Assembly: GCA_009760855.2 (NCBI GenBank)
Contig: WPIO01000094.1
Span: 1,092,501 to 1,147,500 of the forward strand
Length of the DNA stretch: 55,000 nt
Direction of reading: 5' to 3'
Origin: Cristatella mucedo
Taxonomy: Eukaryota > Bryozoa > Phylactolaemata > Cristatellidae
Position 1 is the first letter of the stretch. Each line of letters starts with the position of its first letter. Below the pieces are notes generated by a model. The model saw nothing but the letters and a program-made list of their open reading frames with translations. It was not told where the DNA came from and did not search any database. Shown in pieces: positions 22,424 to 34,639 of this stretch. Position numbers and translations under genes: made by a program.

Positions 22424-22619
22424 CTGCTTCTTTCGTCATCACGCTTCCAAAGGCACTGTTGCTCCAGAATAGTCCAGTGGCGTTTACCCTGCACCGTATT
22501 CGTACACTATGTAGCCGGAAAGGTTGGAGTCCTGTGATATTGAGAGTATAAGTAATCGGCTCGCCAGTAGCCATGACTGTAACGTAGTTGGGCTGCCCTT
22601 TCATATGAAACTTCACTTC
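22424..22619 (-). CDS. Cytokine receptor-like gene, exon: D2 second half with degenerate WSXWS
   Basis: The acceptor CATTTTTTTGAAG enters in phase 0. The donor G|GTACGA leaves in phase 1. The product includes TYTLNITGLQPFRLHSVRIR, the classic FN3 E-F-G pattern (Y-x-L-x-x-L-x-P-F-x-x-x-x-V-R-I-R), then CRVNATGLFWSNSAFG and TKEA. The family's WSXWS box falls at F-W-S-N-S-A-F-G: the first Trp-Ser is kept and the second Trp is not. N-I-T and N-A-T are glycosylation sites. The acceptor is the weakest part (G-A-A-G); a later AG in the same phase would drop three codons. A second open frame overlaps upstream but belongs to a LINE copy. Confidence 0.78.
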
Positions 22620-22879
22620 CTTCAAAAAAATGGCTGCCATGCAAGCAATTCGTCTGCTTCACGCAACATATTGAGTCAACCTCTTCGACGGAACGGACTG
22701 CATGCAAATTGGTATGAACAGTCCATTGGTTGCATTGCGTAATACTTCTGCACGCCATTTGGTCATAATAAGCACAGTTACTCAACTCATCTAAAGTGCA
22801 TTGATTTGGGCTCTGATTTGGGCTTCTTTGCCAAATGAGAGCACTATTACCAAATTGCCCGAACATTGCGACAAGAATC

Positions 22880-23640
22880 AGTAATAATAATAAAGCATTT
22901 GCTTGATATAGCGCCCGCAGAGAACTCGATCTCTTTCTAGGCACTTTTCCTTGCTGCAAAGGAAGCAACGTCATATGGTTAGTGGTATCATGTTCAATAA
23001 ACAGTAAGAATAACATGGTTATGGGTGATATGCACAGGGTTGACACTCAAGTTTAGTTAGTGGCAGCATGCACAGTGTCAGCATGCATAAGCACATACAG
23101 GATGAATAACCGGGACCAGCTTAACGACGTGATACATAAATGCATTAACAGTTTCTCTTCAAATGTGGATAGGTCAGGAGATGTCGAGATGCAAATCGGG
23201 AATGAGTTCCAGGCTTTGGGAGCATACGAACTAAAGGCACCGTCTCCAAAGGATTTGAAGAATTTATATGAGGTAAAGGTAAGCTATTAGATTCCGAAAA
23301 ATTGTTTGCACGATGCTTAGCCTGGTGGGGCATAAGTGTAATAGGTAGGCTGGAGCCGAAAAATGAAGGGACCTAAAAATAAGTGACAGAACCTAGAAGT
23401 CGATGCATTGCTTGACTGTGAGCCGGTGCAGGTCGGCGAAAATGGTGTGATGGAGCAACTGCAACGCTCACGAAAGACAAACCTAGCTGCAGAATTTTGC
23501 ACCAGCTGAGGGCACCCGAGTGCACAGGCCGGTAGACCTACAAGCTCTAATGTGCAGAAATCAAGACGCAATGCCACAAATACAGCGACCAATTAAGATG
23601 TGGCTTTCGTGTCTAAACATGCCCGAATTTCGCAATATCA
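22880..23640 (-). mobile_element. Truncated LINE family A, with RT C-terminus
   Basis: (AAT)n tail at 22882, then reversed core and UTR. The coding remnant on the minus strand includes LVGLPACALGCPQLVQNSAA near 23560-23500. It lies in the receptor intron between the D2 halves, in the same sense as the gene. Confidence 0.8.
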
Positions 23641-24599
23641 CGAAGCTAAAAGTAAACAGACTTGATGGTGGAGCTGACGGTGGTCGTCTAATGAGAGGTA
23701 ATTTTTGCACACGACACCCAGATTTTGTGCAGTTTCAGCATGAGAAATACTGGCAGAGCAGAGTTGACTAGTAGTGTAAATCCGAAAAGCTGCAGTCACG
23801 TTCATCGAACGGTTGGCCAATTACTAACCTGAGGTAGCCCAAATGAAGAATCTAGCTTGCAGGCACTTGCAATAAATTACGAAATGGCTCTAATACGTAA
23901 CTAGTACATTAAAGTAGCACATTCATAAGCCCCATTCTAAATGTAATTAGTAGCATCTTTTTCACCTGCAAAGATTTTATTTTTGAAAAAAGCTTCATAA
24001 CGCTCTGACCAAGCTTAATCCATTGAGACTCCTGGACCCAAGTAATAATTCTAGATAATATTAATACTGGCAACTAATAAAGTTTCATATCGCAGAAGTC
24101 AGTTGTACCATCATGTTGAATGATGATCTTTGCTATGCTTTGAGCATAGCTAAAAAGACACCAAGTTCCTGAGGCATTTTGCTGTATTCTTGAGTTTTAG
24201 CCCATATCTGCTTTACATTTGTGAAAACTGAATACAGCTGTGCATATATGTTAAAATGATAATGGAGATACTATAAGGTTTTAATTGGCATTTTAGTGGA
24301 AGATTTCAGAGAGCAGATGCAAAACAAAATATGTTTATTAATGAGCCTTTAAAGTTTTTCGGGCCCCACGGATCCGTTTATGGCTACCTTTTATCGCAAC
24401 GGACACTCTTTCTCTTGCCAATCCAATCGCCGGGACAATCAAATCTTTAGGCTTCATGCAGGTAACCCGTGTTTCAGTATTTCCCTGTCTATCAGCATGT
24501 CAGGCTTTTAGTTTTAGCTCCCTCCATCATTTATTGCTGACATTCGCACACTTTGACAGCAGCAAAGCTTCTTACATTGAATTCATATAAACAAACCTC
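23641..24599. other. Intron sequence without a recognised feature
   Basis: AT-rich sequence between LINE relics; some may be very old LINE family A sequence near 23700. Confidence 0.4.
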
Positions 24600-25230
24600 A
24601 TTGTTATACACGAATCCAGTGTTGAAATCTAGGATATCGAAAAGTCACATCCTCAAAACTGACATGTCTATCATATCTCCTGCAGCGTTGCGAATTCTGC
24701 ATTCCTGTTTAGAATTTCACTACATGGACCACGTCAGCTTTCCAGTCCGGTCTGCTTACTTTTACGTTCTGACATTGCTAAACTGCTCATTAGATAAAGA
24801 TATCCTAGCAAAGCTGATCCATGCTTTCTTCAGGTTCCAACTCAAAGAATGTAACTTAGTACTTGCAGGCGTTCCTACACGTGCAATCAGACGTTCAAAT
24901 TTGCTTGAAAATTATTGAGCTTGTTTTGTCTCTAGTACTCGTAGCTGTCATATTAAACCATTTCTTAGCGAACTTCACTGCCTAAACATAAAGTAGCATA
25001 TCGAGTTCAAGGTTCTTTATATCTTGTACATAGATAGAAGCATTCTCTATCTCAGGTCCATGTGTCTGAAATGCTTGTCAGTCTGGCCTTCGGTCACACT
25101 ACTAGTTCTTCTGACTCTGGTCGACCGATAATTGATCTAACGAACATCGAATTCCTTTAGTTGCTGAGCATTCAGTTTCTATACTCCACTACGCCTATAG
25201 CTTACTATCAACTGAATTCACGTCGACTCT
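24600..25230 (+). mobile_element. Old LINE family A RT relic
   Basis: A frame ending at 24918 contains SAYFYVLTLLNCSLDKDIL, then LVLAGVPTRAIRRSNLLEN, which aligns with SAYF...CLDRDT...LLAGLPACAIRRLQLVQN of younger copies. Divergence is high and stops follow. Confidence 0.6.
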
Positions 25231-25453
25231 GTTAACCGAGCTTCTAAAGTTAGTGCACATCACGATCATCAGCTCGAATCCCTTTTTCCCGGAGCATGAA
25301 TCTCGGGCTGCGTCACATGACTGGCTTCATGGACTGCTTGTTCCCAATCTACAATGCCAATGCTCGGTGTATTCGGTTCATTATACGTCATCGAAGATGC
25401 AGCTAAAAAGGAGGAAGCAGTACAAGACACTGCAGCTCTCCGCTAAGACTTAC

Positions 25454-25623
25454 TTTGAGCACAGTCCCCGAGAGTCCGTCGGTGACCTGGGCTTCGCATT
25501 CCATGCCTTTTTCGCCATAGAGGTAAGCCACGAAGTTACCTGGCTCTATTGGTAGCAGCAGTTGAAGCTCAATCGACGCTTCGGTTGCATTCAATCTTTT
25601 AATCATCACCGGAGGGGGTTTTA
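25454..25623 (-). CDS. Cytokine receptor-like gene, exon: D2 first half
   Basis: The acceptor is CTTTGCTTCAG (phase 1) and the donor AAA|GTAAGT is strong (phase 0). The translation starts VKPPPVMIKRLNATEASIEL. The V-K-P-P-P linker and the I-x-L-x-L strand are where the D1-D2 hinge and the A/B strands of D2 lie in gp130-type receptors. The exon continues through FVAYLYGEKGMECEAQ to GTVLK. The phase 1-0 exon is what the family predicts for the first half of D2. The flanking introns are 3.2 and 2.8 kb and contain LINE relics and the (AT)n array. Confidence 0.8.
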
Positions 25624-27440
25624 CTGAAGCAAAGATTCAATGAAGGATGCATCAATAGCACCAAGCTTGTGATTGTGACGAATTGTGATAGGGCAGCTGC
25701 TGTTCTGACAGTTGCGTGATCGATACCTTGAAGTATGCTTGCACCAACGGTGATGCACAATTTTCCCTACCGACAGAGAGTAGAGCACAAATAGAAAATA
25801 TAACCGCAGCTATAGTTGATGACTTCTACATTTTGCAGACACGACATTGACCAGAAACTGTGACAGGAATTTAGGAGACAAGAGACACTGAGGAAGAGCA
25901 AGTGAGGTTCCCAGCCGCTGTGATCTCTTGTGACGTCATAGCTCAATGGTCTGCACAGAAGCCTGTATACCAGGTTGGCTCTTGTACTGAGTCAGGTCTG
26001 AAGCCAGAGATTGGCTGAGCAGGGCTTGACTCGCGGGCACTCACTTAGGGCAACAACCGAGAGATGGCGTTCTCAGCTGCTGCTCCTACAGCTTGTCCGC
26101 GCTAACAGGATCGATGATATGTCGGGATAGAAAAGCTCGCTCGGCAAGCAACCGATCTCAGCAAGCCTTTAACAAGATGTCAGACGCGCGTCTTCTTTGC
26201 GGCTGCATTCACGATTAGTAAACGGTGCCATCACTCACCGATTAGCATTGATCATAATTAGTTATTATCAGAGCTGGCTGACGTCAAATTGTTTATTCAT
26301 TGAAAAAAGTTTAGAAACTGCTCGCAGTTTCTGTGAATGTCTGAGCAAGGACTGGTCGCGTGAACCACTTCCATTCAAAGGCCTTTTGGGCTAACGTCGG
26401 TGTTCTCTCCGATACGAGATCGGGCTTCCGGTAGAGAGGTCTGCCGGGCTCGGGGTACCGTGTTTTGATCGGCTGTGGTAAAGTCGTCGTCAGCTGACTT
26501 TAGAGCCCAGCCTAAGCCTCGTGCTGGTCGCTTTTCTCCCTCTTTAGCATAGAGCAGTAACTCCGACGGCTACCAGAGAAGGGTATATTCTCTGATGTGC
26601 TGTGTCGGCCACTCCTCTAGGAGCGGGATTGGGCTGTACATGCTGGACGTGATGCAGCAGTTAGGAGCCTGGTGTGAGGCTTCTGCGTCGGGAAAGAAGT
26701 GAGCCGTAAACACAGTTCTCAAAATGTTGCAAGTCGATGCCAGACGAATTCTCGTGACGCCTGTACCTTTTCGATTATCATTTTAATCACTCTAGCAGAA
26801 GTGAGGCTGCCCCGTGGCTGAGTCAAGTGAATTTGCAAAGATGTGCTTAAGAACACCGTCGGTGCTATTCGAGATGCATTATTTTCTTTGATTCACTGCT
26901 GAGCAGCAATCGAGACGTAGCAAAATTGTTAGCTAAATCAGTCAAGCACAAGACTGGAAACTCCGAGGCTGTAGATCTGACCAAGTTCGAGGCAAAATTT
27001 ATTTTGCAGAGACCCCGAGTCGATCGATTGGTCTGCCGGCCGGTGGACAGACCTCTTTTCTGACGAAAACCTACATGGTACACAATGGCACAGCCAAGGT
27101 GAAGCTAGAAGCTAGGTGTGCAGACAGACGTCGAACTTCACACCAGAAGCCGATCGTAGGATCACAGGAAAAAGAGGCTTCTTTCGATCGGTCAATCAGG
27201 TGGTCAATCAGGTGACCTGGCTGGCACGCAGGCACTCACTCCTCCTCCCTACCTACAAGGTCTGCCGGCCTTGCCGGTGGCCGAAAGCTTCGGCCTTTGC
27301 ATTAGTGAGACCAGCAGATTTATGCTACCTGACGCTGACCGTGTACTGCGCTAACCCATGCTGATTACATATAAAATTGCTGCCTCACTGCAATTTTTCA
27401 ACTATGCACAAGGACAGTAATTAAAGCTCAATTCAATATT
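25624..27440. other. Intron sequence without a recognised feature
   Basis: Receptor intron between D1 and D2. No gene, repeat family or RNA gene recognised between the exon acceptor and the CTA-rich tract. Confidence 0.45.
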
Positions 27441-27535
27441 ACTACTACTACTACTTCTCCTATACTACTACTACCGCTGCTGCTGCTGCTGCTACTATAA
27501 CTACTACTACTACTACTAATACTACTATAAATACT
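27441..27535. repeat. (CTA)n/(CTG)n triplet tract
   Basis: Interrupted CTA, CCT and CTG triplets immediately upstream of a LINE fragment. Confidence 0.85.
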
Positions 27536-27539
27536 GATT

Positions 27540-27745
27540 TACTTCCATGAATTTGTGACATCTCGTCTTGACTTCTGTAACTCACAGCTTGCTGACCTAC
27601 CGGCCTCTGCAATCAGGCAATAACAGCTGGTGCAAAACTCTGCCGCTGGTGGGTCGTGTTTCCTTTGCAGCAAATGTTAAGTGCCTAGACAGAAATTGAG
27701 TTATCTGAGGGAATTTTATGAAGTTTATTGCTAATAATATTATTA
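27540..27745 (+). mobile_element. LINE family A fragment with internal deletion
   Basis: An RT piece (TSRLDFCNSQLADLPASAIRQ in approximate frame) jumps directly to the 3' UTR core (GCAGCAAATGTTAAGTGCC) and an ATT tail, so the intervening C-terminal part has been deleted. Confidence 0.7.
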
Positions 27746-27990
27746 TTATTCATAGAACCTTCAGACAACCTAATTTCTTTTTAGACTTCAATAGACCGAA
27801 TACCACATCAAATTTGGTCCATGCATTCGTGACATCCCATCTTGATTTCTGTAACTCATTGCATGGTGGTCTTCAGGCCTGTGCAATCGGGCCTCTACAG
27901 TTGGGTGCAAAGCTCTCTAGCTAAGTTTTGCTGTCGTGAGCCTTGCAGTTACTAAATCCCACCTTTTCTACCCGACCTGCACTAGCTACC
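27746..27990 (+). mobile_element. LINE family A RT fragment
   Basis: TTSNLVHAFVTSHLDFCNSL on the plus strand, then a frameshift; begins immediately after the tail of the preceding copy. Confidence 0.7.
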
Positions 27991-28320
27991 AGTCAAGCGG
28001 TTGTGCGATGTGGCTGTAACTTAGAAGCTCGCGACAGGTAAGCATCACTGCAGAGTTTTGCACCTGGTTTAAGTGCTTCATTACACAAAAAGCTAGACCA
28101 GCAAGCAGCAAGTAACAGAAATCTAAATAGGATGTCAAAAGTGGGCGGACCAAGTTATATGTGGTATCCCTAACTATGCAGACCCGAATATAGGCAATGC
28201 TGCCTAACTTAAAGTATGCGGCCTTGGTGCCATGCGGTATACAATACCTAAGTGGTTCTTCACTTGATCGTCGCACTCCGAAGTTCAGGCTCTGAAGCCT
28301 ACGACTAAGAAAGGACCTAA
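27991..28320 (-). mobile_element. LINE family A RT fragment, opposite orientation
   Basis: On the minus strand AAYFKLGSIAYIRVCIVRDT, then LVRPLLTSYLDFCYLLLAG. It meets the plus-strand copy head-on near 27990. Confidence 0.7.
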
Positions 28321-28399
28321 ACTATTGCGATGCAGTGCTAGTGATGCTCAGGCAAGATGAAAGGTGCTAAATAAGGACTTAATAAGAGCTTAGCTGCTG

Positions 28400-28682
<283 letters not shown>

Positions 28683-28847
28683 CAAATAATAAAGCTAATC
28701 TTGTTGTGAAGAAAGTTCATTCACACTAGCATGGCAGCAGGCGCCGAGGGGTGCATGTAAGGCAAACTCCTTTCTACAAGATAAAGTAATCTACGCAAAG
28801 TGGAGTAAAAACAAGGACAGGCGCAAGCAGGATGGCAATATACTGAC

Positions 28848-29014
28848 CGATTTCCGATGTAACCTTAACCCTAGCATGCAGGTTCAAGCGGCCTAGTGAG
28901 CACGTTCCAACGACGTCGATGATGTAAGTTAGGAACTTTTCGACTGCTGGTATAGTACACATTGTTTGTCCAGGATGCATCACACATGGTCCGCTTAGTT
29001 CGTCTTCTGCTCCT
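28848..29014 (-). CDS. Cytokine receptor-like gene, exon: D1 second half
   Basis: The acceptor TTTTCTGTCTTGTTTAG enters in phase 2. The donor G|GTCAGT leaves in phase 1. The exon encodes GAEDELSGPCVMHPGQTMCT, giving the second Cys pair of D1, then a stretch FLTYIIDVVGTCSLGRLNLH in the position of the F-G strands (Y-x-I-x-V-x-G-x-x-x-L-G in the family), and ends VKVTSEI. Joining it to the previous exon makes a complete D1 of about 100 residues with the expected four cysteines plus one extra. The 2.3-kb intron before it contains a LINE fragment. Confidence 0.8.
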
Positions 29015-30190
29015 CTAAACAAGACAGAAAACTGGCTGCCACTACTAAATGCAGAGAACTGCCACCAATTGCAAGCGTAAACGCTGGAGGACTTGATGCA
29101 TCCAGGTACACTTGATTACGAAGAAATATCACACGATCTCAATTTAAATCCAAGTCCCGACGGCTCCATTTTCAATCCTAAATACGGATACACGGATATA
29201 GGGTAGGTATAGAATACATCACAGATATAAATACAGCCACCAGAACCAAATCACTTAGGCAAGTAATTTGGTTCATAGGCGTACAGATCTAAGCGGCAAG
29301 CAATTTGATTGTCGTCATTAATGAAAGTGGCCGGTTCTCGCATTTGTATTTACGTAGAGACTATAAGGTAATAAAAACAGTGGCTAGCAAAATTCATCCA
29401 GGTTTGTTCGGGGCGTTATCCTTTGAAGCTTCCTACAGTAGAAGCACCCAGGTATTCTCAAAGTTCGCCTACAATAACTCTGAGCAGCAATGCTTAAAAA
29501 TGTTCGGATGCTCCTACTTATCATTTCCACTAATCGTGTATGTCAGTAATTTACCACTATAATAAGCTAGGTTAGCAGTTGGTGAGTCTAGTAGCGATGA
29601 AACAATGCTTGGTTTGGTTTATAACATAATAGTCCTAGTTACGTGTTGCTTTTGTAAGATTATCACAGATTTTCATTTTTTGTAAAACAACAGATTATCA
29701 CATTACCTTAAGCACTAGAACTTCAAAAAACACACTATGAACTTGAGTCAAAGGAATTTTTCAATGGGTTGCCACTGCATTCTAGCAGTTTGCACTATCG
29801 GCCACTTCCGTGCTACGACCATTTTTTAGTTTGAGCGCTATACTCTTTCTTTCAAAACTTTACTTCGTTTTACCATCTAAAAACGGTTGTTTACGTGTTA
29901 ATTAATCTGTGATTTAAGTTAAAGGTATTTGCAGTGCAGCAGGCTGCAAGGAAAAAATATCTCATTTAATTTTGAGCCATTTCAATTAAACAAATATTTT
30001 TTCGTTCGAAAGCCGCTATGCGGCTTCTTCCACATTCTTAAAGGGCCGGCGTAACTGGCAGGTGACCAAGGCACGTGGTGCTTCACAGAGAGCAAGTCGT
30101 TTGGCTGTCTCTGCTTCCTTCTCTGGGGCGCGTCTGGAGCAGCACGATAACATTTACCTTTTAGTAACAGATCTGCGTAAAGCTTGAGTT
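29015..30190. other. Intron sequence without a recognised feature
   Basis: AT-rich receptor intron between the halves of D1; a plus-strand open frame near 29305-29562 has no recognisable domain. Confidence 0.45.
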
Positions 30191-30192
30191 TT

Positions 30193-30480
30193 ATAATAAT
30201 AATAATATATTTGTATAGCGCCTATGGAGAATCTTTTCTTGGTCTAGCCATTTTACATATGCTGTAAAGGAAGCATGATTGAATGCTTAATGGTAGCATG
30301 CTCAATGTCACCAAGCACACATGGTTAGAGATCACGTGCATGGAGTCAGCATGCACATATGGTGAGTGGCAGGATATACAATGCTAGCACGCATAATTAA
30401 CCAAAGAAAAGATCACACGGACTCAGTAAAAGCAGTGATAAATAAATGCATTTACATTTTTTGGCAGTTAAATAGCGATG
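30193..30480 (-). mobile_element. LINE family A 3' UTR fragment
   Basis: (AAT)n tail and degraded UTR with TAGCATGCTCAATGTCACC blocks shared with other copies. Confidence 0.7.
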
Positions 30481-30829
30481 CAGTGCTTTGTCTTTATCCA
30501 TTTTGTTTTAAATTTACAATGCACAATCTTGATCTTCTTGAAAAAAACCGAGTTTTGATGGATCTGCTGGCATTCTCTTTTTCCAATTTTTCTGGTATTA
30601 ATCGCCGTGGTGAAACCAAGTCCACAATATTTAGAGAAGTTTGTCGTTACGGTAATTAAGCTGTGCTGGTTACGGGTCCATTAACATGAAGCAAACCGAA
30701 ACTAATTATGACCTAGCAGACCGGCTACAGCTTAATTTCTTCCATCGTATCTAGACGACCTCCCACGGCAATGCAAGCTTCTTTGGGGTTCAGCATCACC
30801 CTACGACAATAGCTAAACAAACTTTCTCC

Positions 30830-30901
30830 CCTCTTCCCTTCTGTCTGTCTCTCCACTCTCTCTCCTCTCTTTTTCTTGCTTCTCTCTCCCTCTCTATCCT
30901 C

Positions 30902-30960
<59 letters not shown>
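30830..30960. repeat. (TCTG)n-(TC)n microsatellite
   Basis: TCTG repeats (30902-30935) followed by TC (30936-30959), within a pyrimidine-rich stretch. Confidence 0.95.
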
Positions 30961-30964
<4 letters not shown>

Positions 30965-31269
30965 TGCTAGTTACCAAGTTGCATTTTCCAAACAAAATTG
31001 AAGACATGTGCTGGCGAAGAATAAACGAATTCCACACGACTCTGAAATTAGTTTAGACGCACGAGTAGTTGGAGGTTATGGGAAATGGCCGTTTTCGAAG
31101 TTCATAATTGTCTGACGTTCCGAGGCGTCGCCAGAGCGGTCGCTGAGAAATGATGAATGGCGGATCCGATGGGCGGATTTTCCGGAGGAGGCAGCCGAAA
31201 CTCAGACTGCATGCGCAGCAACGTGACACCGTATGTGATAGAGGGATGGTGCAGAGCGACTGCACGTAC

Positions 31270-31405
31270 TCAACTACATAGGAAGCTGCCCACTTCACTT
31301 CCAGTTCCGGAGGAAAGCCTTTGTAAACCGGGCTCCAGTAGCATGCGAGGCTCTCACCGCTATCCGCACAGCATGTTATGTTCGACGCTACCATATCCGG
31401 GTGAA
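31270..31405 (-). CDS. Cytokine receptor-like gene, exon: D1 first half (C-x9-C-x-W)
   Basis: The acceptor TTTCTTTTGCAG is excellent. The donor GA|GTACGT leaves in phase 2. The exon enters in phase 1 and reads VHPDMVASNITCCADSGESL, then ACYWSP, and ends near KWAASYVV. It shows C-x9-C-x-W, the hallmark first disulphide of D1 in class I cytokine receptors, after a Pro-rich linker and an N-I-T glycosylation site. The open frame runs on past the donor, but the downstream sequence no longer resembles the family, whereas splicing into 29014 restores the second D1 Cys pair. The phase-2 intron inside D1 is a feature of vertebrate class I receptor genes. Confidence 0.82.
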
Positions 31406-31606
31406 CTGCAAAAGAAACATGAAAGCGTACAGATATTTTATGACGAGATCCTACGTAGTTCAAGCTTGACAGGCAGCGTTAGACCACCAGTGGCTTCAGC
31501 AGCTGTTCGATGTTCTAAGCTTTCGTGGCCAGAAAACTCCCCAAGGACTCCGAGTTTAATAGCAGTGTGAACTCACAATTACAAGTGAAAGCTGCAAGCG
31601 ACTTAC

Positions 31607-31876
31607 CGGCAGCAACAATATATATCATGTTCAGTAAAGACGTCTTGTCAGTTATGTTATCTCGGCATTCGCACGCAACATACGTGCCATTTGTTTGTGT
31701 GGAGATGCATAAGTGGAGGACTGCTGTGTCTGAGTCCAATGTGGCCACTCCTTCCTCTATCACTCTGCTGTCTATGCTGAATCGCATTCCAGACATGCTG
31801 CATAAGTCTACCTTTGTCTGACACTTGAAAACTACTATGTCGCCGACAGCAGCAACAGCTGTTGATAAGTTACTGA
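31607..31876 (-). CDS. Cytokine receptor-like gene, exon: N-terminal Ig domain
   Basis: A 270-bp exon in phase 1-1, the classic symmetrical Ig exon. The acceptor is CTCTGTTTCAG; the donor G|GTAAGT is a perfect match. A second AG lies four bases inside (TCAGTCAG), but only the first keeps the frame. The 90 residues contain GDIVVFKCQ (B strand with its Cys), a D-S-D-T-A-V-L-H-L stretch typical of the E strand, and NGTYVACEC around the F strand, so the Ig disulphide is present. An extra Cys pair (DLCS and LHLC) is also seen. In gp130, IL6R and related receptors an Ig domain precedes the cytokine-binding region, as here. The next exon starts only 201 bp downstream. Confidence 0.8.
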
Positions 31877-31879
31877 CTG

Positions 31880-33405
31880 AAACAGAGTAAATCGTCGTAT
31901 GCTTGCATGAAGGACGTTTTTGCGAACGTTGTAGCATTGCAGCGGTCTTGTGGTGAGACAGGAGCCAAAGCAAGAGCTCTGTAGAGAGAGCTGTGGGAGC
32001 AGCCGGAGAGAAGCACACATGGCGGCATGTCAATACGGCGGTAAATGCATGCATTATACCAAGAGTTTATTGTTGATTAGGAGGAATTCGAACTGATGAA
32101 AATCTCAGAATATATCGGCAAGTTCAAGTCGCGGATGTATGGACTTCCGTAACATCGGCGACATGAGTGGATCGTATTTTTCCAGCATTGTGATGCATGC
32201 CGAAGCCAGATCTATGGTTGGAGCTTTAGTTTAGCCTACTACAGTAAACGACCAGCAGTGCAGTTAGATGGTGAGCACACTTTTAATAAATTACTGAAGT
32301 GCAAGACGCCGACTTTGATGGAGAGCCAACGTTGGTTTCGCCATCTGTGCCGGCTGTGACAGTGGTGAGGACTGTATACAGGGCAATGCAGCAGACAACG
32401 CCGTGGCCGGCAGTAAGACGGCCGCAGCAGGTGCTCCGGTAGAGATGGTCTATTGGTTCCTTATTCCTTATGACTGAGAATAATATTGGAGCTGCAGGAG
32501 AAAAGGCCATGGACAGTACAGCAAACAAGGTGAAGGCCTCGCTAGCCTTGGTAGAGCAGGCCAGAGACTAACGGCTGAATCAGTCATTAGTTTGGTTGGA
32601 GAAGTCGTGCAGGTCGTGTACACGACGGCCGAAGCATGCTCAAATTTACAGCACAGGTAACGGTTTCGGATGCTATATTTGCCACAGAGCCATAATGTAG
32701 GACACCTGCTGACGAAGACTTGCTGTGAGGGGAGAGAGAGAGCGACAGGTTACTCCTCCAGAGGTAGGTCGCCGAATGTTTGTGGGTGCTAAACTTGAAG
32801 CTGCCTACTTTTTTAATTAATGTTTGCTAGAAACAACGGAAGTGGCAGGCTCTGACGGAGGGCACAGCTGAAGGCACAGCAACGCCGTCGGATGGCCGAG
32901 AGTCCCATCTAAACTGGTCGGGACCTGCATGCTGAGTCAAGGCTGCTGCCTACCAGACTAGATCATTGCATGTCACCCTCTTGGAAAACTGTGTTACCTA
33001 GGCCACAACCAAGCCAATTTGAGTAATGAGCTAGCCAGCTAGCCAGCCAGCCATATGTTTAGCAGTACTCCTAGCCTTCAGCGACCTCGGTGCATAGCGA
33101 AGGACTGCATAGTGCGAGACATGTATCATAACATGAAAATGCAGCCAATGTTCGTGCGGTAATAAAAATCAGCTGGTACACAACTAAGCGATCGGCCGAT
33201 TCCTGGTGCTCTCATAAGAGGCACGAGTCACACCAGCTCTCTTGGAACCCAGTTAAACTATATGACGGCTGCATTGAGTCACAGGAGCACGTCATAATCA
33301 CGGAGTCGCCAAAGCACTACTCGAAATTCCCCTTGGCCACGAAATGAGGGTTACAGCATTAGCCGATGCCTCAGACTTCCGCGAATCACACAGGTAAGAT
33401 AAGAA
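31880..33405. other. No confirmed gene; possible promoter-side or intron sequence of the receptor gene
   Basis: A minus-strand frame at 32528-32283 has a hydrophobic run, GVVCCIALYTVLTTVTAG, that could act as a signal peptide. Its only donor-like site (TCA|GTAATT) leaves in phase 0, while the Ig exon needs phase 1, so it was not accepted. Nothing else is recognised. Confidence 0.4.
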
Positions 33406-33407
33406 AA

Positions 33408-34028
33408 GTAGTAATGATAATAAATTTGATAAAGCACCATCAGAGAACTCAATCTATTTTTAGGCACTTTACAAGTGCTGCAAAGAAAGCACGATCAAAT
33501 GTTTAGAGGTAGCATGCTCAATAAACGACAAGAATAGCATGGTGAGGGGTGATATGCACAGGGAGTCAGCATGCAAGCATGTTTAGTGGCAGCTTGCACC
33601 AGTGTCAGTATGCATAACCAGATAAAGGAGGAATCACGATAACCTCTAACTGCTGTCATAAACGGATGGGTTTTTAGCTTCTTTTTAAATGTGGACAAGT
33701 CAGAGTATGTCGTGACACAGGTCGGAGTTCCTGGCTTTGGGTGCATACGAACTTAAGGCACGGTCTTCAAAGGGTTTGACATTTGTATGAGGTATTGTTA
33801 AGCAGCTAGATTCCGTAAAGCAGGTGCTACGATGCCTAGCCTGGAGGGGAGAAGATCTGATAGGTAGGCTGGAGCCAAATAATGAAGGGACCTGAAAGTT
33901 AGTGAGAAAACTTTGAAGTAGATGCACTGCTTTACTGTGGGCCAGCGTAGGTCGGCTAGAAGTGGTGTGATGTGGCAACTTCGATGCTCGCGACAGGCGA
34001 GCCTAGCTGTAGAGTTTTGCAACAGCTA
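33408..34028 (-). mobile_element. Truncated LINE family A
   Basis: Degraded ATT tail, UTR, then coding remnants on the minus strand, including SSYAPKARNS and PAYLSDLLP. Start of a pile-up of copies. Confidence 0.8.
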
Positions 34029-34172
34029 TAATAATACTAATAATAATAACAATGCACTTGATAAAGCGCCCTCAGAGAACTCGATCTCTTTCTAGGTGCT
34101 TTACATTTGCTGCAAAGGGAAGCGCGATTGAATCGTGAGTAATATCATGCATGATAAACAAACAAAATGAAT
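34029..34172 (-). mobile_element. LINE family A 3' tail fragment
   Basis: (AAT)n, reversed core and about 90 bp of UTR, directly abutting neighbours on both sides. Confidence 0.8.
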
Positions 34173-34630
34173 AATAATAATAATAATAATAATTCACTTG
34201 ATAAAGCGCCCTCAGAGAACTTAATCTCTCTCTGGGCGCTTTACATTTGCTGCAAAGTGAAATGCAATTGAATGGTAAGTAAAATCATGCTTAAAAACAA
34301 AACAAAATGAATAATATGGTTAGGGGTGACATGCACAGGGTCAGCATGCAAATATGGTTAGTGGCAGCACGCATAAGCACATCAAGGACGAATCACAGGG
34401 ACCCGCTAAATGCTGTCCTAAATAGGTGTGTTTTTAAGTTCCTTTTAAATGTGGTCAGGTCAGGGGATGTTCTGACGCAGGTCGGGAGGGAGTTCCAGGC
34501 TGTGGGAGCATACGAACTAAATGTATGGTCTCCAAAGGATTTAAGGTTTGTACGAGGTATTTGTAGACTGTTGGATTCCGAAAAGCAGGTGGTAGGATGC
34601 TTGGCCTGATGGGGTAGTATATCTGAGATA
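34173..34630 (-). mobile_element. LINE family A copy, good preservation
   Basis: Perfect (AAT)n tail of about 24 bp, core and UTR, then minus-strand frame FSESNSLQIPRTNLKSFGD through THLFRTAFSGSL. One of the least diverged copies. Confidence 0.85.
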
Positions 34631-34639
34631 ATAATGGTT

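Noticed and set aside
22507-23046. 179-codon minus-strand frame overlapping the D2b exon
   Set aside because: Its start lies in a LINE 3' UTR and its frame differs from the FN3 frame; the Cys-rich middle has no splice support.
32283-32528. Alternative signal-peptide exon for the receptor gene
   Set aside because: The hydrophobic run is attractive, but the only donor-like site leaves in phase 0 and cannot join the phase-1 Ig exon.
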